A stretch of 64,000 nucleotides of DNA from Blasia pusilla (Eukaryota > Marchantiophyta > Marchantiopsida > Blasiales). Positions 1-12,259 of this stretch are shown in pieces. The translations under genes and the position numbers were made by a program. How positions within the stretch are numbered: the first letter of the stretch is position 1; every line of letters begins with the position of its first letter. The stretch lies in assembly GCA_050084515.1 (NCBI GenBank), contig CM114275.1:20646001-20710000 (forward strand), in the 5' to 3' direction. Under the pieces are notes generated by a model that was not told the origin of the DNA, did not search any database, and saw only the letters and a program-made list of their open reading frames with translations.

Positions 1-2560
1 GATTGCTATATCAGATACTTTTGTGTTATTCTACTCAAACGTATTCGTCAGTCTAACTGCAGAACACACCTCTGAATGATCTGAGAAGCTACTCTTGGTT
101 GCTCTCAATACTCTATCAGGAATAAGATGTAGAAGAGTAATCTCATGTCTATTTTGAAAGGTCTTCTCCTGGGTAAATTCTTCTGAGATTCGGGGACTGT
201 ATGAATGATTGAAACCCAAAATGGAGAACCAGTAGCCAAGACCCAAAGTGCTGTTATGGAGAGCATTCAGAACTTAGCTGAACCTAGTGTAGCTAGGAAA
301 TACTACTTCCTTTGGCTAAAAGTATCTGTGTAAGCAATTGTCGCAGGTTGGGCTGCCCGAGGCAGTCTTTCATATTCTGGGGATGTTGGACTTATGGGAT
401 CGCCTCCGAGGCATGCCTATTGGGGTCCAACTTCTTCATCATGCAGATTTATGTTGGTTCACCTTCGTACTTATAGTTTTGCCTTCCCTGTTCACCTTTG
501 TACATTACTTTGAATGTAGAGGATAGATATTTCAGGGTCTAGAAAACTCTCAGTTTTGCCCGATTAGAGTGCAGGCATCTGTTGTTGCTATCCAAACCTG
601 GTATATCTGCAAAATCTCCAAAGGAGCGTGGGAAAGTCATGGGAAAAATGGCCCTCTGTGATGAACTTTCTTTGTTAGACTGCTGACCAGCAGGTCCATG
701 AATGACTTTGCTGAAAAGCCTTCGCCCAGGTTTTTTATTACAGTTGCAAGAGTGGTCTGTCGTAAACCATGATCATAACAGTTACTGTTAGTTACTATCA
801 CTCTATCCTTACTGCTGTCTTGCATTTGGAATGTTGAACATACTAGTATATTAGACCAGCTGCAGCAGTGATCTTTTATGTCGGTAGGGAGTGGATAAAT
901 TTTCTTCTTGAGAGACCTGGTGCCTTGGTGGCTCCGTGGTACAGTGGTAGTAACAGCAATGGGTGCACCAGGATTAAGAGAAAGGGCTAAATGAGAGGAT
1001 GAAGACTCTCTTGTAGAGTGAGTGACCAAAGAGGGTGTTTTGGAGCTTCCAGGTGTCAACCAAGAAACTCTTCATAACTTCATACACCTTACCTTAATTA
1101 GGACCCAGAGTGGGCATGTTTTGGCAATGATTCTGGGTCACTATACTTGGAAAACAGCTCTGAAGACACATCTTGAAAATATCAGAATGGATTGCCGCTC
1201 TTTTCACCCCTGCTCTGAATTGAAGCCTCATCAATGTCTTCGCAGACTACAGAATTTTGATCCCCTTCCTACACCTTTGTTGTTGAAGGGAATGGCTCCT
1301 CTCCAACTTGCACTTCTGTAGCATTCGCAAAGAACTAACTTAAAGGTAGTTCCTTAAGTCTGCTGGCGCAGGTAACATATTGAGGAGAGAAAAGCTGTTT
1401 TGACTGTGCCTTTCTGAACTCTGTTATTCTGTAACATTGCTTCTGGTGCTTTTCTTACGATATCCACAAAAGCCATCATTTTCCGCTCCCTCTGGGCCTC
1501 AATCAGAACTGTACTGCTCTGAACGGCTCTAATATTTTGTATCAATGATTTGTGTGTTCCACCAGTTTCTTCCAAGTCCTTGTCATCTTTATGAGAACTT
1601 TAGGGTAGCAAGGGAAAGCGTTTCCCAGAACTTCTTCACTTCAACTTGTCTACACATTTGCTATCCTCCTGATCCTCCGTTCCAGATGCAGACCTCACCC
1701 TTAAGTAGTTTTGTTCAGGAGGAGCTGATGCCATGCTGTGAAAGGCTTTCAACTGGATCACTTCAGGCTGATGGTATTGTTTGGTAGGCATCCCAGACTG
1801 CAGTGCTGAGAATTCAGTACCCTGTGAAGTGTGAGTGAACACCACTGGGATCTCCTGCTTTCCCCATGACCAGTGTTGATCTCAATTGCCTTCTTGTCAT
1901 CACTCCACAGTTAAGAACATTCACCACCCTTGCCATCATGAAAGGCCATACATTGATGAGATCTATTAATTCCTGGAGCTTCTTCTCTGTTTCATCCAGG
2001 CTATCGAAGTTTTCAGCATACATTAGAGCAAGGTGCTGTGGTGTTACAAACCCTGATGATTAGTCCACTATCCTCCATTTCCTCCAGGAGAGAATTCACA
2101 GAATGAGTGGCACACCCTTTTTCATCCTAAAAACACCTACTCTGCTGGCCATTTACGATCGCATTTTACAAATTCTTTTTCACCCTCCACATTTTCCCTC
2201 TGTCCAAGTTCCATAAACTGTATGACAGTCTGTCATATCATAGAGTGTTATATGCCTTCTGGAGTTCCATGAAGAAGCAGAAGCTGGGCTTCTATCCTCC
2301 TTTCCTGCTTGGAAAATCTTGCTGAGGATGCATGCACCAAGCACCCTCTGAACCACTTGAAACTTCCCTGGCCTTTCTCGGTAACATGCTTTTCCTCCAG
2401 GTTCAAAGAGATCCTATCAAGGTCATCACAACCAACCCCCAGACAATGATGGAGATGTACATCGCCCTGAAAGGACTTAGCGAACCAGGTATGGAGTGTG
2501 TTAGAAGTTCAGTTGTGAACAAGGCTTTTGTATGACTAATTCATTATTATCTATAGCAGG
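1..2560 (-). pseudogene. Unidentified minus-strand coding-like segments (decayed gene or intron-split exons)
   Basis: Several minus-strand open segments follow one another at about 2130-2040, 2023-1814, 1845-1636, 1575-1354 and 1059-637. Their composition looks like soluble protein, with charged helical stretches such as SLDETEKKLQELIDLI near 1980. Successive segments lie in different frames and are separated by stops, and two of them overlap, which fits frameshifts in a dead gene. Unrecognised introns are the alternative. I do not recognise the family and name no function. Nothing convincing is seen on the plus strand. Confidence 0.3.
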
Positions 2561-2789
2561 GTGAATCACTTACAGAATGTGTTCATATAGAGGCACATTG
2601 TTCCCCAATCATCCGCAGGTTGTAGGAAGAGACCAAGAGGTTTATTCATTATGGGAGCAACTAACTCATCTGTTGGTGGTTGGCCAATGAAGGGGCAGGA
2701 TTGTTGTGACATGGATATGTCATATAATCCTGTGGTTTAAACTAAGTGTCTGATCCGAGACTAAGAGACGTAGCTCTCATAGAACATTA

Positions 2790-3005
2790 CTAGTAAGGGG
2801 CCCATGCGATGCACGGGAAATAAAAAAGTGTTTGAAGAGTTAGTGTATAGCCCGTGTAGAGAAGAAATTAATGATGTTGCATATAAATTCAAATTTTTTT
2901 GTTGCTGTCCGTAGCATGTGAAACATTTTATCGCTGCCCAATTGCCACGTGTCAAGCAGAGAGGTGTTTGCAAATCAAGAAGGCACTTTCCCATAATAAT
3001 ATAAA
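2790..3005 (-). mobile_element. Non-autonomous Helitron, copy A of a head-to-tail pair
   Basis: Read on the minus strand, the element ends in a short hairpin (CCCGTGC..GCATGGG) about seven bases before CTAG. It is flanked by a T, as expected for the 3' end of a Helitron inserted between A and T. The body contains a block around AAGTGTTTGAAGAG and a block around GCCACGTGTCAAGCAGAG that recur in copy B, at 27111-27326 and, decayed, at 57789-57969. The 5' end is fused to the 3' end of copy B near 3005. There is no coding capacity. Confidence 0.72.
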
Positions 3006-3217
3006 TAAAATGCCCGTGCAATACAAAGGAAATAAAAAAGTGTTTGAAGAGTTAGTGTGTAGCCCGTGGAGGGAAGAGATTAATCATGATGCACATAAAT
3101 TCAAATTTTTTTCTTACTGTCCTTAACATGTGAAACATTTTCTTGCTGCCCAATTGCCACGTGTCAAGCAGAGAGATGTTTGCAAATCAAGAAAGCACTC
3201 TCCCATAATGATATAGA
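3006..3217 (-). mobile_element. Non-autonomous Helitron, copy B of a head-to-tail pair
   Basis: This is a second unit of about 212 bp, highly similar to copy A and in the same orientation. Its minus-strand 5' end reads TCTATATCATTATGGGAGAG and is preceded by A, matching the 5' ends at 14388, 15321 and 27111. Its 3' hairpin (near 3010-3025) directly abuts the 5' end of copy A, and the intervening CTAG has decayed. Head-to-tail arrays are typical of rolling-circle Helitron amplification. Confidence 0.7.
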
Positions 3218-3229
3218 TGACTGTTGGTG

Positions 3230-4780
3230 AACCGACGTGATCCACAGCTTAATCTCTGAGTGGTTAGGACTTATGTTTAGTTTTTCCTGCAAGGAGAGCA
3301 GTCTCGTATCAATATTTAAATCAGAGGAACATTGTCTCATCTCCTCTGTTCTCTCTGTGTATGATTGTGTTCTTTATCCTCAATCTTCAAACGGTATTAC
3401 AGATAGAGTGAATTCTAACAGTGGTCCCCATTCCAGCATCCTTCCCTTGAAGACCTACATCATTTCTATCTGAGTGTCAGAGCTGCTTACAATTTTCCTT
3501 CCAACTACCAGGAAAGTTGTCATTTGTGGTCAAATGAGTCTACTGAGACAACTTGGATTTGTGCATTCTGACCATTATTCGTGTTTGCTTGTTCAGCCCA
3601 ACAGACTCGTACCACAAGCTCTTCTCCTTCTTGCCCCATGCACATGCCTTGTTTCCCTCTGTTTGGTGATGGTGTCCTTTAGTTCCGGGAACCATCATTT
3701 TTGCCATATCATGTTAGTGTTTTTTTCCAAAACAATCTTAATTACGTATTCCACTTGATGTTAGGACCATCTAGATAGTGGTACCTGAAAGTCTTCACAG
3801 TTGAATGAAGAAAAGGGGAAAACTCTACGAAAGTTTCTTCCAGATTTTCAACGTTAACCTTTTCTGCACCCTTCAACTAGTAAAGTCACCATTTGCGTCT
3901 ACTTCAACCTCTTGCACAACTTTGGTTCTGCCAAAGAAATGATCAAACTGACCCAATGTCTATCATTGCCAGTCCCCTCTCAGTGTAGAGTTGATCATGC
4001 ATCACTGTATTATCTTATGGACCTCTCATCCTCTTTTGAGTTCACCTTTGTCGACAGACGAGATCCATATCTTCTGTGTCATTGAATTCCATCAATCTAA
4101 GCAGCCTGGTCAGCCATGCACTTTTCTGATCATGTCTCATTCCTCAACATTCCCATCAGAGATTACGAGCTTTGACCTCTCCCTAGTCAGCTGTTGAAGT
4201 CTCAAAGGAGGACAGCATTATCGATCTTGAACCCAAGGCAATCAACTTTTATGCTTAACTTCTTCGTCCACTGCAGCAGCTTCAATGTTGGTATGCATGT
4301 AAACACACCGATGTACCTGTCTCTAGACCGTAAAAGGTTTCTTGTGGAGTGACTCGAAACTCATCTCCAAGATGAGTCGCACCCAAGAGGCGTAGATCAC
4401 TGTGCTGATGAGAGTAAGTTAATTTTAAGAGCGATACAGTCAGCAACTGTGCTTTGAAGAGGTGAGCAGTCCAGAAAATCTTGGTAAGTGTGTAGGTAAG
4501 AGGTGCACTGCAATGAGGTTGATCTGAGAGTGCCGGACAGCTGAATTGTGATGAAGCCAATTAGGAATCACTGAGAATTCTTGAGGTGTTCAATAGTCTA
4601 TGGGCCATCGTTGCAACAAGCATGTTCTCCTGGCATACACCGCAGTAAATTGATGCCTATGCTTTAAATAGTGTTATGTGTAGGCTCGGGTCTGCTGATA
4701 CTTCTCCTTTCATCCCGTTTTAGTTTTGATTTTTTGTCCTGGTGGATGTTGAAGTCGCGTTTTCCCTAATCCCCTTCATT
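3230..4780 (-). other. Unidentified sequence with one coding-like minus segment
   Basis: The best segment is minus 4560-4282, containing GATHLGDEFRVTPQETFYG, which looks like real protein rather than random translation. Continuation towards 3230 is broken by stops and frame changes. It may be part of the same unidentified gene as the segments below 2560, with the Helitron pair sitting in an intron or a dead region. I cannot assign a family. Confidence 0.22.
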
Positions 4781-4980
4781 TTCTGATGACACTTGCTATA
4801 CAGGGGGTGTTTGTTTTGCAGGATACACGGTTTAGATGGCTTACGCGAGTTTCCTTGGATACCCCCGGGAGTAGTGGTGCCACTGTCTCCGAGTCATCCG
4901 CATCTGCGAATTCTTCGAAAGCCTCTCAGGCTGCTGGTCAATACCTCTACTTTCCCTGCGGCCTCATTCGGGGGGCTTTG

Positions 4981-5040
4981 ACGAATTTCGGAGTTGCCTG
5001 TGCTGTATCTGCCGAAGTTTCAACTCTGCCCGCCTGTGAG
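4981..5040 (+). repeat. Dispersed repeat, plus-strand copy (partner at 24818-24881)
   Basis: About 60 bp here, including GTTTCAACTCTGCCCGCCT, matches the reverse complement of 24818-24881 with a few substitutions. Two diverged copies 20 kb apart in opposite orientation suggest an interspersed repeat of unknown class. The flanks (4786-5260) are open in two frames, but I see no known domain there. Confidence 0.6.
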
Positions 5041-6951
5041 AGCTTCCTGCCTCCTAACTTACCCACTGGATGGATGCGATAACTCAGTGTTACGAAGCTA
5101 TGTTACAGAAGCACTGATGGGTAGATCCGTAGTTTTGTGGTTCTGGCAATGGATCGCACTTGAAACCTTATCAGGCAAGGTTTCAAGTCTTGCGCCGATG
5201 AATTTGAGGTTTCTGGCTTTCAGAATACTCAGTGGTCGCGTGAGATTTTGACGGTGCTCACGTGTTTATTTGCAGGTTCATTTATTGTTCGCATCAAGGT
5301 CTGAGAGTGGTCACCCATTTCACTTGAGAAGCACTTCTTGGAACAAACTCGGCTTTCTCTCCATTTACCCTTCTATCGGCGCTCACGCAAGTTTCACTTT
5401 GACAACGTAGTGTCTTTCTCTAAGTTCAAGAGAGTTTGATAGCAGCGCGCGAGGGCTTGTGTTCAAAACCTGTCTCAGATGGATACATATGCGAGTTCTT
5501 CCAGTCTCACGACAAAGCTGGCCAGACGAGTCTCTCTACGTTTAATTAATTGTCAATAGCTTCGGATCAATTCTCGTTTTTTCTTGAAAAGCCGGATGTT
5601 CTGGTCCAGAACTGGGGCCTAGAGCCACATCTTTCTTTACATGTCTTGGCTGGCTTCAGAGAGAAATTTGTTCAGGAAGATGTGCTTTCCACGTTACTCG
5701 CTTCACGGTTTGTTCTACAGCGCGAGGCCTTGTCTTTAGATCTTTAAAACAAAAGGAATGAGAGTTTGCCTATTACATGGACGATGAGGCAGAGACGGGG
5801 ATTTCATTTAAGTTAAATACAATTTGTGACACATGTCATCGTGTTATGCTGGTAATTGTTGAAATCTTGAACAGAGTGATCTCTGGTCAGTATTTTCCTC
5901 AGAAGGTCGTCACAGCGAGATACAGTGCCACTCGGCGATTCAGCCGTAAATCCACGGCAATTACTCATTTTGACGTGCCCTAAACCTCTGCCATGGGAAA
6001 AGTCCTCAATAGCGTTCATCGGAACGAACGCGATCTTCCGACCGCAGGTTGAGAGAAAGTTCAGCTCGTGCGGTTTCCAACAAACTCTGAAGTTGCGCCG
6101 TGATATTCAAATAACTTTTAACGTCTCCTGAATCACGTGGATAACAAAGGACAGAAAAGCCTCCGCATTGCGACCACCACCGCTGCAACAGGAGCACAAG
6201 GGAAAGGAGTATGGGCACTCTTCCCGTGCGTCGAGGAGCGGAGGTTCCACGTTTCCCTAAAGCGGACAGCTAAAGCGTGACAAATGTGGGTGCAAAGCGC
6301 CGGCCCCGTAACAAAGGATAAGAGAATTATGAGACGGGCACATGGACTTGCGAAAGGCTACGGACTCCCGAGCGTGTGCACCGTCTAGAGCAGCGCTTCC
6401 ACCTATCAGTCCGATTCAGACGTGACCAAACGCTCGCCAATGTACTTCCGCTGTACGGTACGGAAGACTGTAGTCCATACTCCAGAAACGATCTAACGAT
6501 TACAGAGAGAGCGTGAGACATGACAGACATTTCCGGCAGCCGGATAGGACTGGAGTCCTGTGGACGTTACTACGTACAGTACAGAGGCCCTTCGATCGAT
6601 CGGTAGGGAGCGTAATGTCCCGTCTCCGCGCTCGACGTTGAAGCGAAGCGTGGGAGACGGAGAATGTCGCCGGGCTCTTTCTGCGAATCCTGCGTGCGGC
6701 AGGCGGGCAGGCCACACAAACACACAAAACAAATTAAGGATGCCGGTGCCAGGGATAGAATCTATCCGAGAACCGGAAGGAGATCTCTGGAATCTGGATA
6801 TGACGGGCGAAGCTCGTCACAAATGCAGCATCTCGTTTTAGCAGTGACACCAAGGGATTCCTACTGCCAGAGTAAAACCAATCCAGCGCTGCGGTTTCGG
6901 AATCAGACAGGGCAGGACGAGACGAGACGACCGTCAGACCCAACCGATTTC

Positions 6952-7055
6952 CGCTTGCGGCCACAGAATCAAACACGAAATCGCGCACACAAGCTGCCGT
7001 GCTCGCGCTTGTGGCCACCGAATCGAACAGGAACCCCCTCGTAAGCTGCCGTGCT
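6952..7055. repeat. Two-copy tandem repeat, unit about 54 bp
   Basis: Copies at 6952-7003 and 7006-7055 share CGCTTG-GGCCAC-GAATC-AACA at the start and AAGCTGCCGTGCT at the end, with scattered substitutions between. This is an old local duplication in noncoding DNA. Confidence 0.7.
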
Positions 7056-8725
7056 TCTACCAGTCTCCATTGGCCATCGCCGTACTCACTGCAGACCGCT
7101 ACAGCGCTTTCACCGCTCGTGAAGATTTTACAACACTGAGCAGTGGGCAAAGGGTTGCGAGCTTCGGCCCACTGGCACATGCCCCACCGAATCTCGTGCT
7201 GCTGCTGATGCCGCCTGCGCACCTTGTGGAGTAAACGCGATGCAATCCAATGTCCACACTGCTCGGTGACAGTAAAGTTGACGGGTCTTTCAAATTTTTC
7301 TCCCTCCCCTTCCCTTCCATTTTGCAACGGAGCAGACAGCTCCAGGGCCCCGGAGTGGACGACAACAAGGAAGGAAACACTTTACCCTCACCCAGAGCCC
7401 TAGAAAAGAAAAACAAAAATATGGGCGTCCGTTGGGACGAGAGTTCTGCCCATGAATGCGTGAGCTTCACTTCAATTCTACCATGGCAGGGGGGAAGGAA
7501 AGCTCTCTTTCCCATCTACAAAGCTAGGCTGCTACACTGCCCTCGGCGCCGAGCTCCCAGAGCAGATTCCTCTTACGCATTGAAGGAGGTTGAGCCTCTC
7601 TACGGAGCGGTATCGTATGGTGTTCTCTAGGGTCCGTCTCAAAGTTCAAAAGGCTGCAATGATGCTGTCGGGCATTCGGGCTAGCGACTTGAACAACAGT
7701 CTCGGATCTCGACAGGAGTCCCCACCAATTCTTATCCGTTGCAGATGAGGCCTCTGCTATGGTCTAGCGAGCGATGGATGTGACTGGTTTGCGGTGGGTG
7801 GACATGAATGAAGTATGAGTAATTTCCTCCCCAAATATCGGCGAAACCCACAACGCTTCGAGAGCGTTCGGAACCGGTGAAGGAAAGAAGACCATCGGGC
7901 CCTTCAACTTTCGCGGTAATAGTCGAGCCCCACCGGAGAAGCCTCATGCTTCCGCCGGCCTGGGAAAAGCTGCCAGTTCTCCAGAGAGGAAGAACCACAA
8001 CAATCAGAACCTTCGAGAAGATCTATCTAGTAGACATTATTTGGCCAGCCATCAAGTCTGAGGGCCGATAAAGGCAACATACTGACAAACTGGTGTGCGT
8101 TGGTGGGTTTATTGTAAGGGTACCTCAGCCCTGCTTCAAAAGCTGCCAGTTCTGATGGGACTTCCCATCCTATAAGCACTGTTGGTGTCGAAGAGGCGAC
8201 GAAAAGAGAATTCTTTCGTACTCTATGAATGAAAGAGTTGCGTCGGGTCGGGCGGCTTTCTTTCATGAAACAGTGCTGCTCTACATTTGTGCACAAAAGC
8301 TGCAATCTGAATTCCGCCACTGTCAAACAGTGGTTCAAACCGCCCGACCCACCGGACTGCTCTACTCAAGTCCACCGATATTCTCCGGCGACTTAAACCG
8401 ATTCGATAAGCGTGCTACTTCCAGTGGTTCAGCCCGCTCCGTTTTCGCGGGAAATCGTGCTGAGTATCATAAGTTAATCCCCCCTCTCACCTACAAACCG
8501 CAACGCATCCGCTAATCCGAGCAACTCCACAGTCTCCTCTCATCGACCCCCGACCATCCCGTCCTCCTTCTTACGTGGTTGCACCAGCTGTGCTCTACCA
8601 AATTGCACCAAACGACGGGCTCCGTTCCAGAGACAACTACTGCGCCTCCCGCAACGACCATTGGCGGGGAAATGGAGCGCGTTCCGAGGAAACATTCCTG
8701 TCACTTCCTTCCTTCCTGCAATGAG

Positions 8726-8813
8726 AGCAGTCCCATCCTTGAAAAAGTGAGAGAGAGAGGGGGGAAGAGGACAGCAGTCCCATCCTTGAAAAAGAGAGAG
8801 GGGGGAGAGGACA
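8726..8813. repeat. Two-copy tandem repeat with GA-rich tail, unit about 47 bp
   Basis: AGCAGTCCCATCCTTGAAAA occurs at 8726 and again at 8773. Each copy is followed by a purine run (GAGAGAGGGGG) and GAGGACA. The second copy has lost a few bases in the purine run. Confidence 0.75.
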
Positions 8814-8998
8814 GAGGATTCCGTGACAAACAGAGGGTTTTCATAGCGTTGTAGCGTGCGTGCCCAGGCTAATGGGATTTTGTGACGGGCTTAGGATGTG
8901 GGAGACGCCGGCCGTTAGAGGCCCACTTAGCAGTAGTCATAACTCTCTTGTTGTTGTTAATATTGTCTCTGCTGTTGGTGAATTTCGTCGTTAGAGGG

Positions 8999-9100
8999 GA
9001 ATACCCCTTTTTCCTTTTCTGGTCCTGTTATGACCTTCAGGTTTTAACTCTTTGAATCCCCCTCTTTTGTACTTCCGATGGGTTTTCCATCACATCGTTT
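8999..9100 (+). repeat. Dispersed direct repeat (partner at 54020-54115)
   Basis: The segment shares CCTTCAGGTTTT-ACTCTTTGA and GGGTTTTCCATCAC with 54020-54115 in the same order and orientation, diverged by substitutions and small gaps. The two copies are 45 kb apart and the class is unknown. Confidence 0.65.
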
Positions 9101-9279
9101 TTATCCTCGGAAAAGTTCGGAGTTAGCGTCCCGACTTTCCAATCGCGGAAGGAGACAGGCGCGACTGAAGTCACTGAACGCCTCTATTTTTTTGTTGCGT
9201 AAAGAGCGGAGCCCGCGACCCGAAGCTCGAGACTCACCACCCGTCGCTCATCGGCCGCGACGCGAGCGGGACGATCCTA

Positions 9280-9303
9280 ATGGACGACTGCGCAGTCGTC
9301 CAT
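9280..9303. repeat. Perfect 24-bp palindrome
   Basis: The half site ATGGACGACTGC is followed immediately by its exact reverse complement with no spacer. It sits in CpG-rich sequence. It could form a cruciform or bind a dimeric protein. Nothing nearby identifies its role. Confidence 0.9.
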
Positions 9304-10383
9304 CGGAGTCGGCGTCGGGGGTCTTGGGTCCCAGTGGGAAGGTCCGTCAACTCCACTGGTCGTCAACCTAGAAGTCCTTCCTAGCGACCGACCTACCACC
9401 ACCCCATTCTCTCGACCGACCGACACTTGCTCCGATCGAACCACGGGCCCCGCAGACACTTCAGTCATCATTACTTACCCCTTGTTCCAATAGCCTTCAC
9501 TCCTTGACCAATGGCGCCTGGCCACGTACCACCTGCCTCCAGTGCTGCCACTTGAGCACTGTCCGAAACCCACCTACTATCCTCACTGAATGACACACCG
9601 CCGATTCTGGGACTGCGGGCAGCCCAGTCATCCATCGCCGCATAGGATCAAGACTGGGATCTTCTCCTCGGAATTCCGACTCTCAGGGCAGAGGCTGAGG
9701 TGATACAACCGGTTAGACTAGGCTGAGGCGGAGAATGATTAGTTCTCCAAAACGGTCGAAAACGGACGGAGCTCTCTTAACGATAGGTTAGGCCGTCTCA
9801 TGTCTTCAACTTTCCTGGTTCCTTTTCTGGCGGAATCTTACCTCATGCGGACGGTATTACCATCTTTGGGTGACGTGAAACTCACCCAGTACTCATTATG
9901 CTCACTACTAATGACTTCCTTAAAACAAGGTTTAAGGACTACATCTGTCATAACTATTTTTGTTTCGTTTAACCTTCATATTGATAGTCCACCGAAAGTA
10001 AATTAAATCAAACTATGTCGTAAGAACATGGCAGTATTCCGGACGCATGTTATCCAGAGGAATCTTTGACCTTCATTCTATGTTGATGATGTTAAAATAT
10101 CAATATAGACTAATCATAATTAGCTAACTACTTCAGTGACTTTATGACGAGATAAACTATTCCGTTACGTTCTAATTTTGGAGAATCAAGTGATTACTTT
10201 TCTTCTTTCAGATTATTTTCTTATTTTAAGACTTTTTGTGTTCTTAAGACAAAATTAACACTCCTCGGGTCTCATAGTTTTATGCAATTATTAATTCATA
10301 CCCATTTGAGATAGAATTGAACTAGTGTGGGATCTTTTGAGCGAATATACCTTTTGGGGGTATATTCTCTCAGCAGACTTTTT

Positions 10384-10405
10384 AGGGGTGGGAAATCCCA
10401 CCCCT
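10384..10405. repeat. Perfect 10-bp stem hairpin
   Basis: AGGGGTGGGA is followed by AA and then its exact reverse complement TCCCACCCCT. It lies in AT-rich DNA without a gene to terminate, so I do not call it a terminator. Confidence 0.85.
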
Positions 10406-11404
10406 CCCAGAATTTATAAAAAATTTAAGAATAGAAAAAAATTCTATTTTTAAAGTGACCTAGTTAGGAAAGGGGAGGGCACAGTCCACTCTTTGGTCAC
10501 TAATCCTAAATGCCCCGTTATTATAATGACCTCCTACCCATGCCACGCGTCGTCTTACCCTACACGATTCAAAAGACACGTAGTTAATTCTAGCATGTCA
10601 CCATTTGAAAACTCCTCCTCTGTTTATAGTAAAGATTGTAATTGTATTTGCATGAGAACACACACGAATAAAAGGGTGGTGCGTCGCAATTTTTCTTTGA
10701 AAAAAATCATTATATTTGGGATCCGAAAAAGGATAATCAAATAATTTATATATATGAAATTTTAATAATAGAATTTTTAAAAAATTATCTTCCCTGAAAT
10801 ATTTTTCAACACTAAAATTTAACTTGAAAGCCTTCCAATTCGATATTTTTGGATGAATATCTTTTTCAATGCAAAGGTAACCCAAAAATTTTCCAATATC
10901 ACATTTCATCCAAGTCTAAAAATCGAGGAGATACAAATTAAAAGCCTTGGATACATTCAAAAATGAAGATTTTCCCTTTTTTAATAAAAAAAATAGAAAA
11001 TATGGAAAATAGTGAATATGAGGGAGGCTTAGGTAAATTGAAGTGAGAATGGGAATTTTTTAAATTTAAAACTACCTTTTAGATCAAAACCTAACATAAG
11101 AACTAAAATGGGTACCCTCCTTTTTTATTGATTAAGGGAATTTTTTAAAATCCCGCTTGAAATTCTTTACATATGGCATGCATAAACATCTTTTCATAAT
11201 AGTGATAGGGATATCCGAATAAAGGTCATCCATAAAAGGTTTATTTAGCATCCTTCAAGGCGTATTAAAAATGCAAAACATGACTACTTTATATAGCCAT
11301 GTCATATTTCCTACTAGGAAAAATAGCAATAGGGAATGGGAAGTTGCATGGAAATTTGTAATATAAAACAAGGTGTCAATAATACACAATAGTCAAATCA
11401 AGTG

Positions 11405-11441
11405 ATTGGAATTCTCTCAAGAGAATTGAGAGAATTCCAAT
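11405..11441. repeat. Perfect 16-bp stem hairpin
   Basis: ATTGGAATTCTCTCAA (11405-11420), a five-base loop, then the exact reverse complement (11426-11441). With one mismatch the stem extends a further five or six bases on each side. It may be a foldback or MITE remnant. Confidence 0.85.
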
Positions 11442-12259
11442 GACTTGGGAGAGGGATATGAAGGCCGCATGGCCATGCTTATTGATCTGTGTTCTATAGT
11501 CCATGATAATTCCATAAGGGTATGCTCTATAATGAACAAGGTTGATGAACCTTTTGAAGTAAACAAAAATTTGACACTTGCACGTCTAGCACGTCTATCA
11601 CTACCATTGTTTCCCGAGTCAAACGTCTTCTAAAAGTACGATCTTTTAGTTTTCAAGATTTCATTTTCACTTGAGAAATAATCTATCTTAGCTTGAGGGG
11701 TAAGAAAATAGAGGTTTTGATGCATATAGTAATGGAGAGTCTCTTAATTCTAGTTCCATAAGATACATCATGTGCAAAACATGCAAGATATAATATAATA
11801 TCATTATGTGGCGAGACCTTGTGTGTCTTTAATCCATTGGTCGATAAGTATAGACATCTGTAGAAAATCATAATAAATAAGTGGTCTTAAAATTGGTCTT
11901 ATTAAGTAAGACCTTGGATGGGATAAAAAAAAAATGTTGAATTAGACTTATGGAGGAGAAATTATTTCACCATTCCATAAATAGGAGAAAATTTATACTC
12001 ATTGATTTCATTTCCTATTTGGTCATGTTTCAAGTTCATAGCTAGAACAACCTTTATGATACACCTCGAGAATAGTCTCTATGCTTTGAGTGGGAGAGTG
12101 ATGGAAAGAGATAGGTCAAGGATGAGGTTCCTTAGGGGGGATAATTGCCCTTTTTATGACTACTTCTTTGACTCTACCTCGCGAGATGTATGATGAGTTA
12201 GGTCTTGGGACCCGACATAACTCTTTGACTTACAAGGCTTAAGATGGGTGTATCTATAT

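Larger units (their letters stand above)
5260..9480. other. GC-richer block without a supportable gene
   Basis: Base composition rises relative to the AT-rich DNA that follows. Many frames stay open by chance because stop codons are rare in such sequence, the longest being about 197 codons on the minus strand at 7327-6734. None shows a domain, and that frame covers an internal DNA duplication (6952-7055). It may be an old regulatory or UTR-type region of a missing gene. I see only short repeats and a palindrome, listed separately. Confidence 0.4.
9480..12255. other. AT-rich intergenic DNA, no gene seen
   Basis: Short open frames only, with no domain. Two clean hairpins stand out at 10384-10405 and 11405-11441 and are listed separately. 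Confidence 0.5.

Noticed and set aside
6734-7327. 197-codon minus-strand open frame
   Set aside because: GC-rich DNA with few stops. The frame covers an internal DNA duplication and has no domain or conserved motif.
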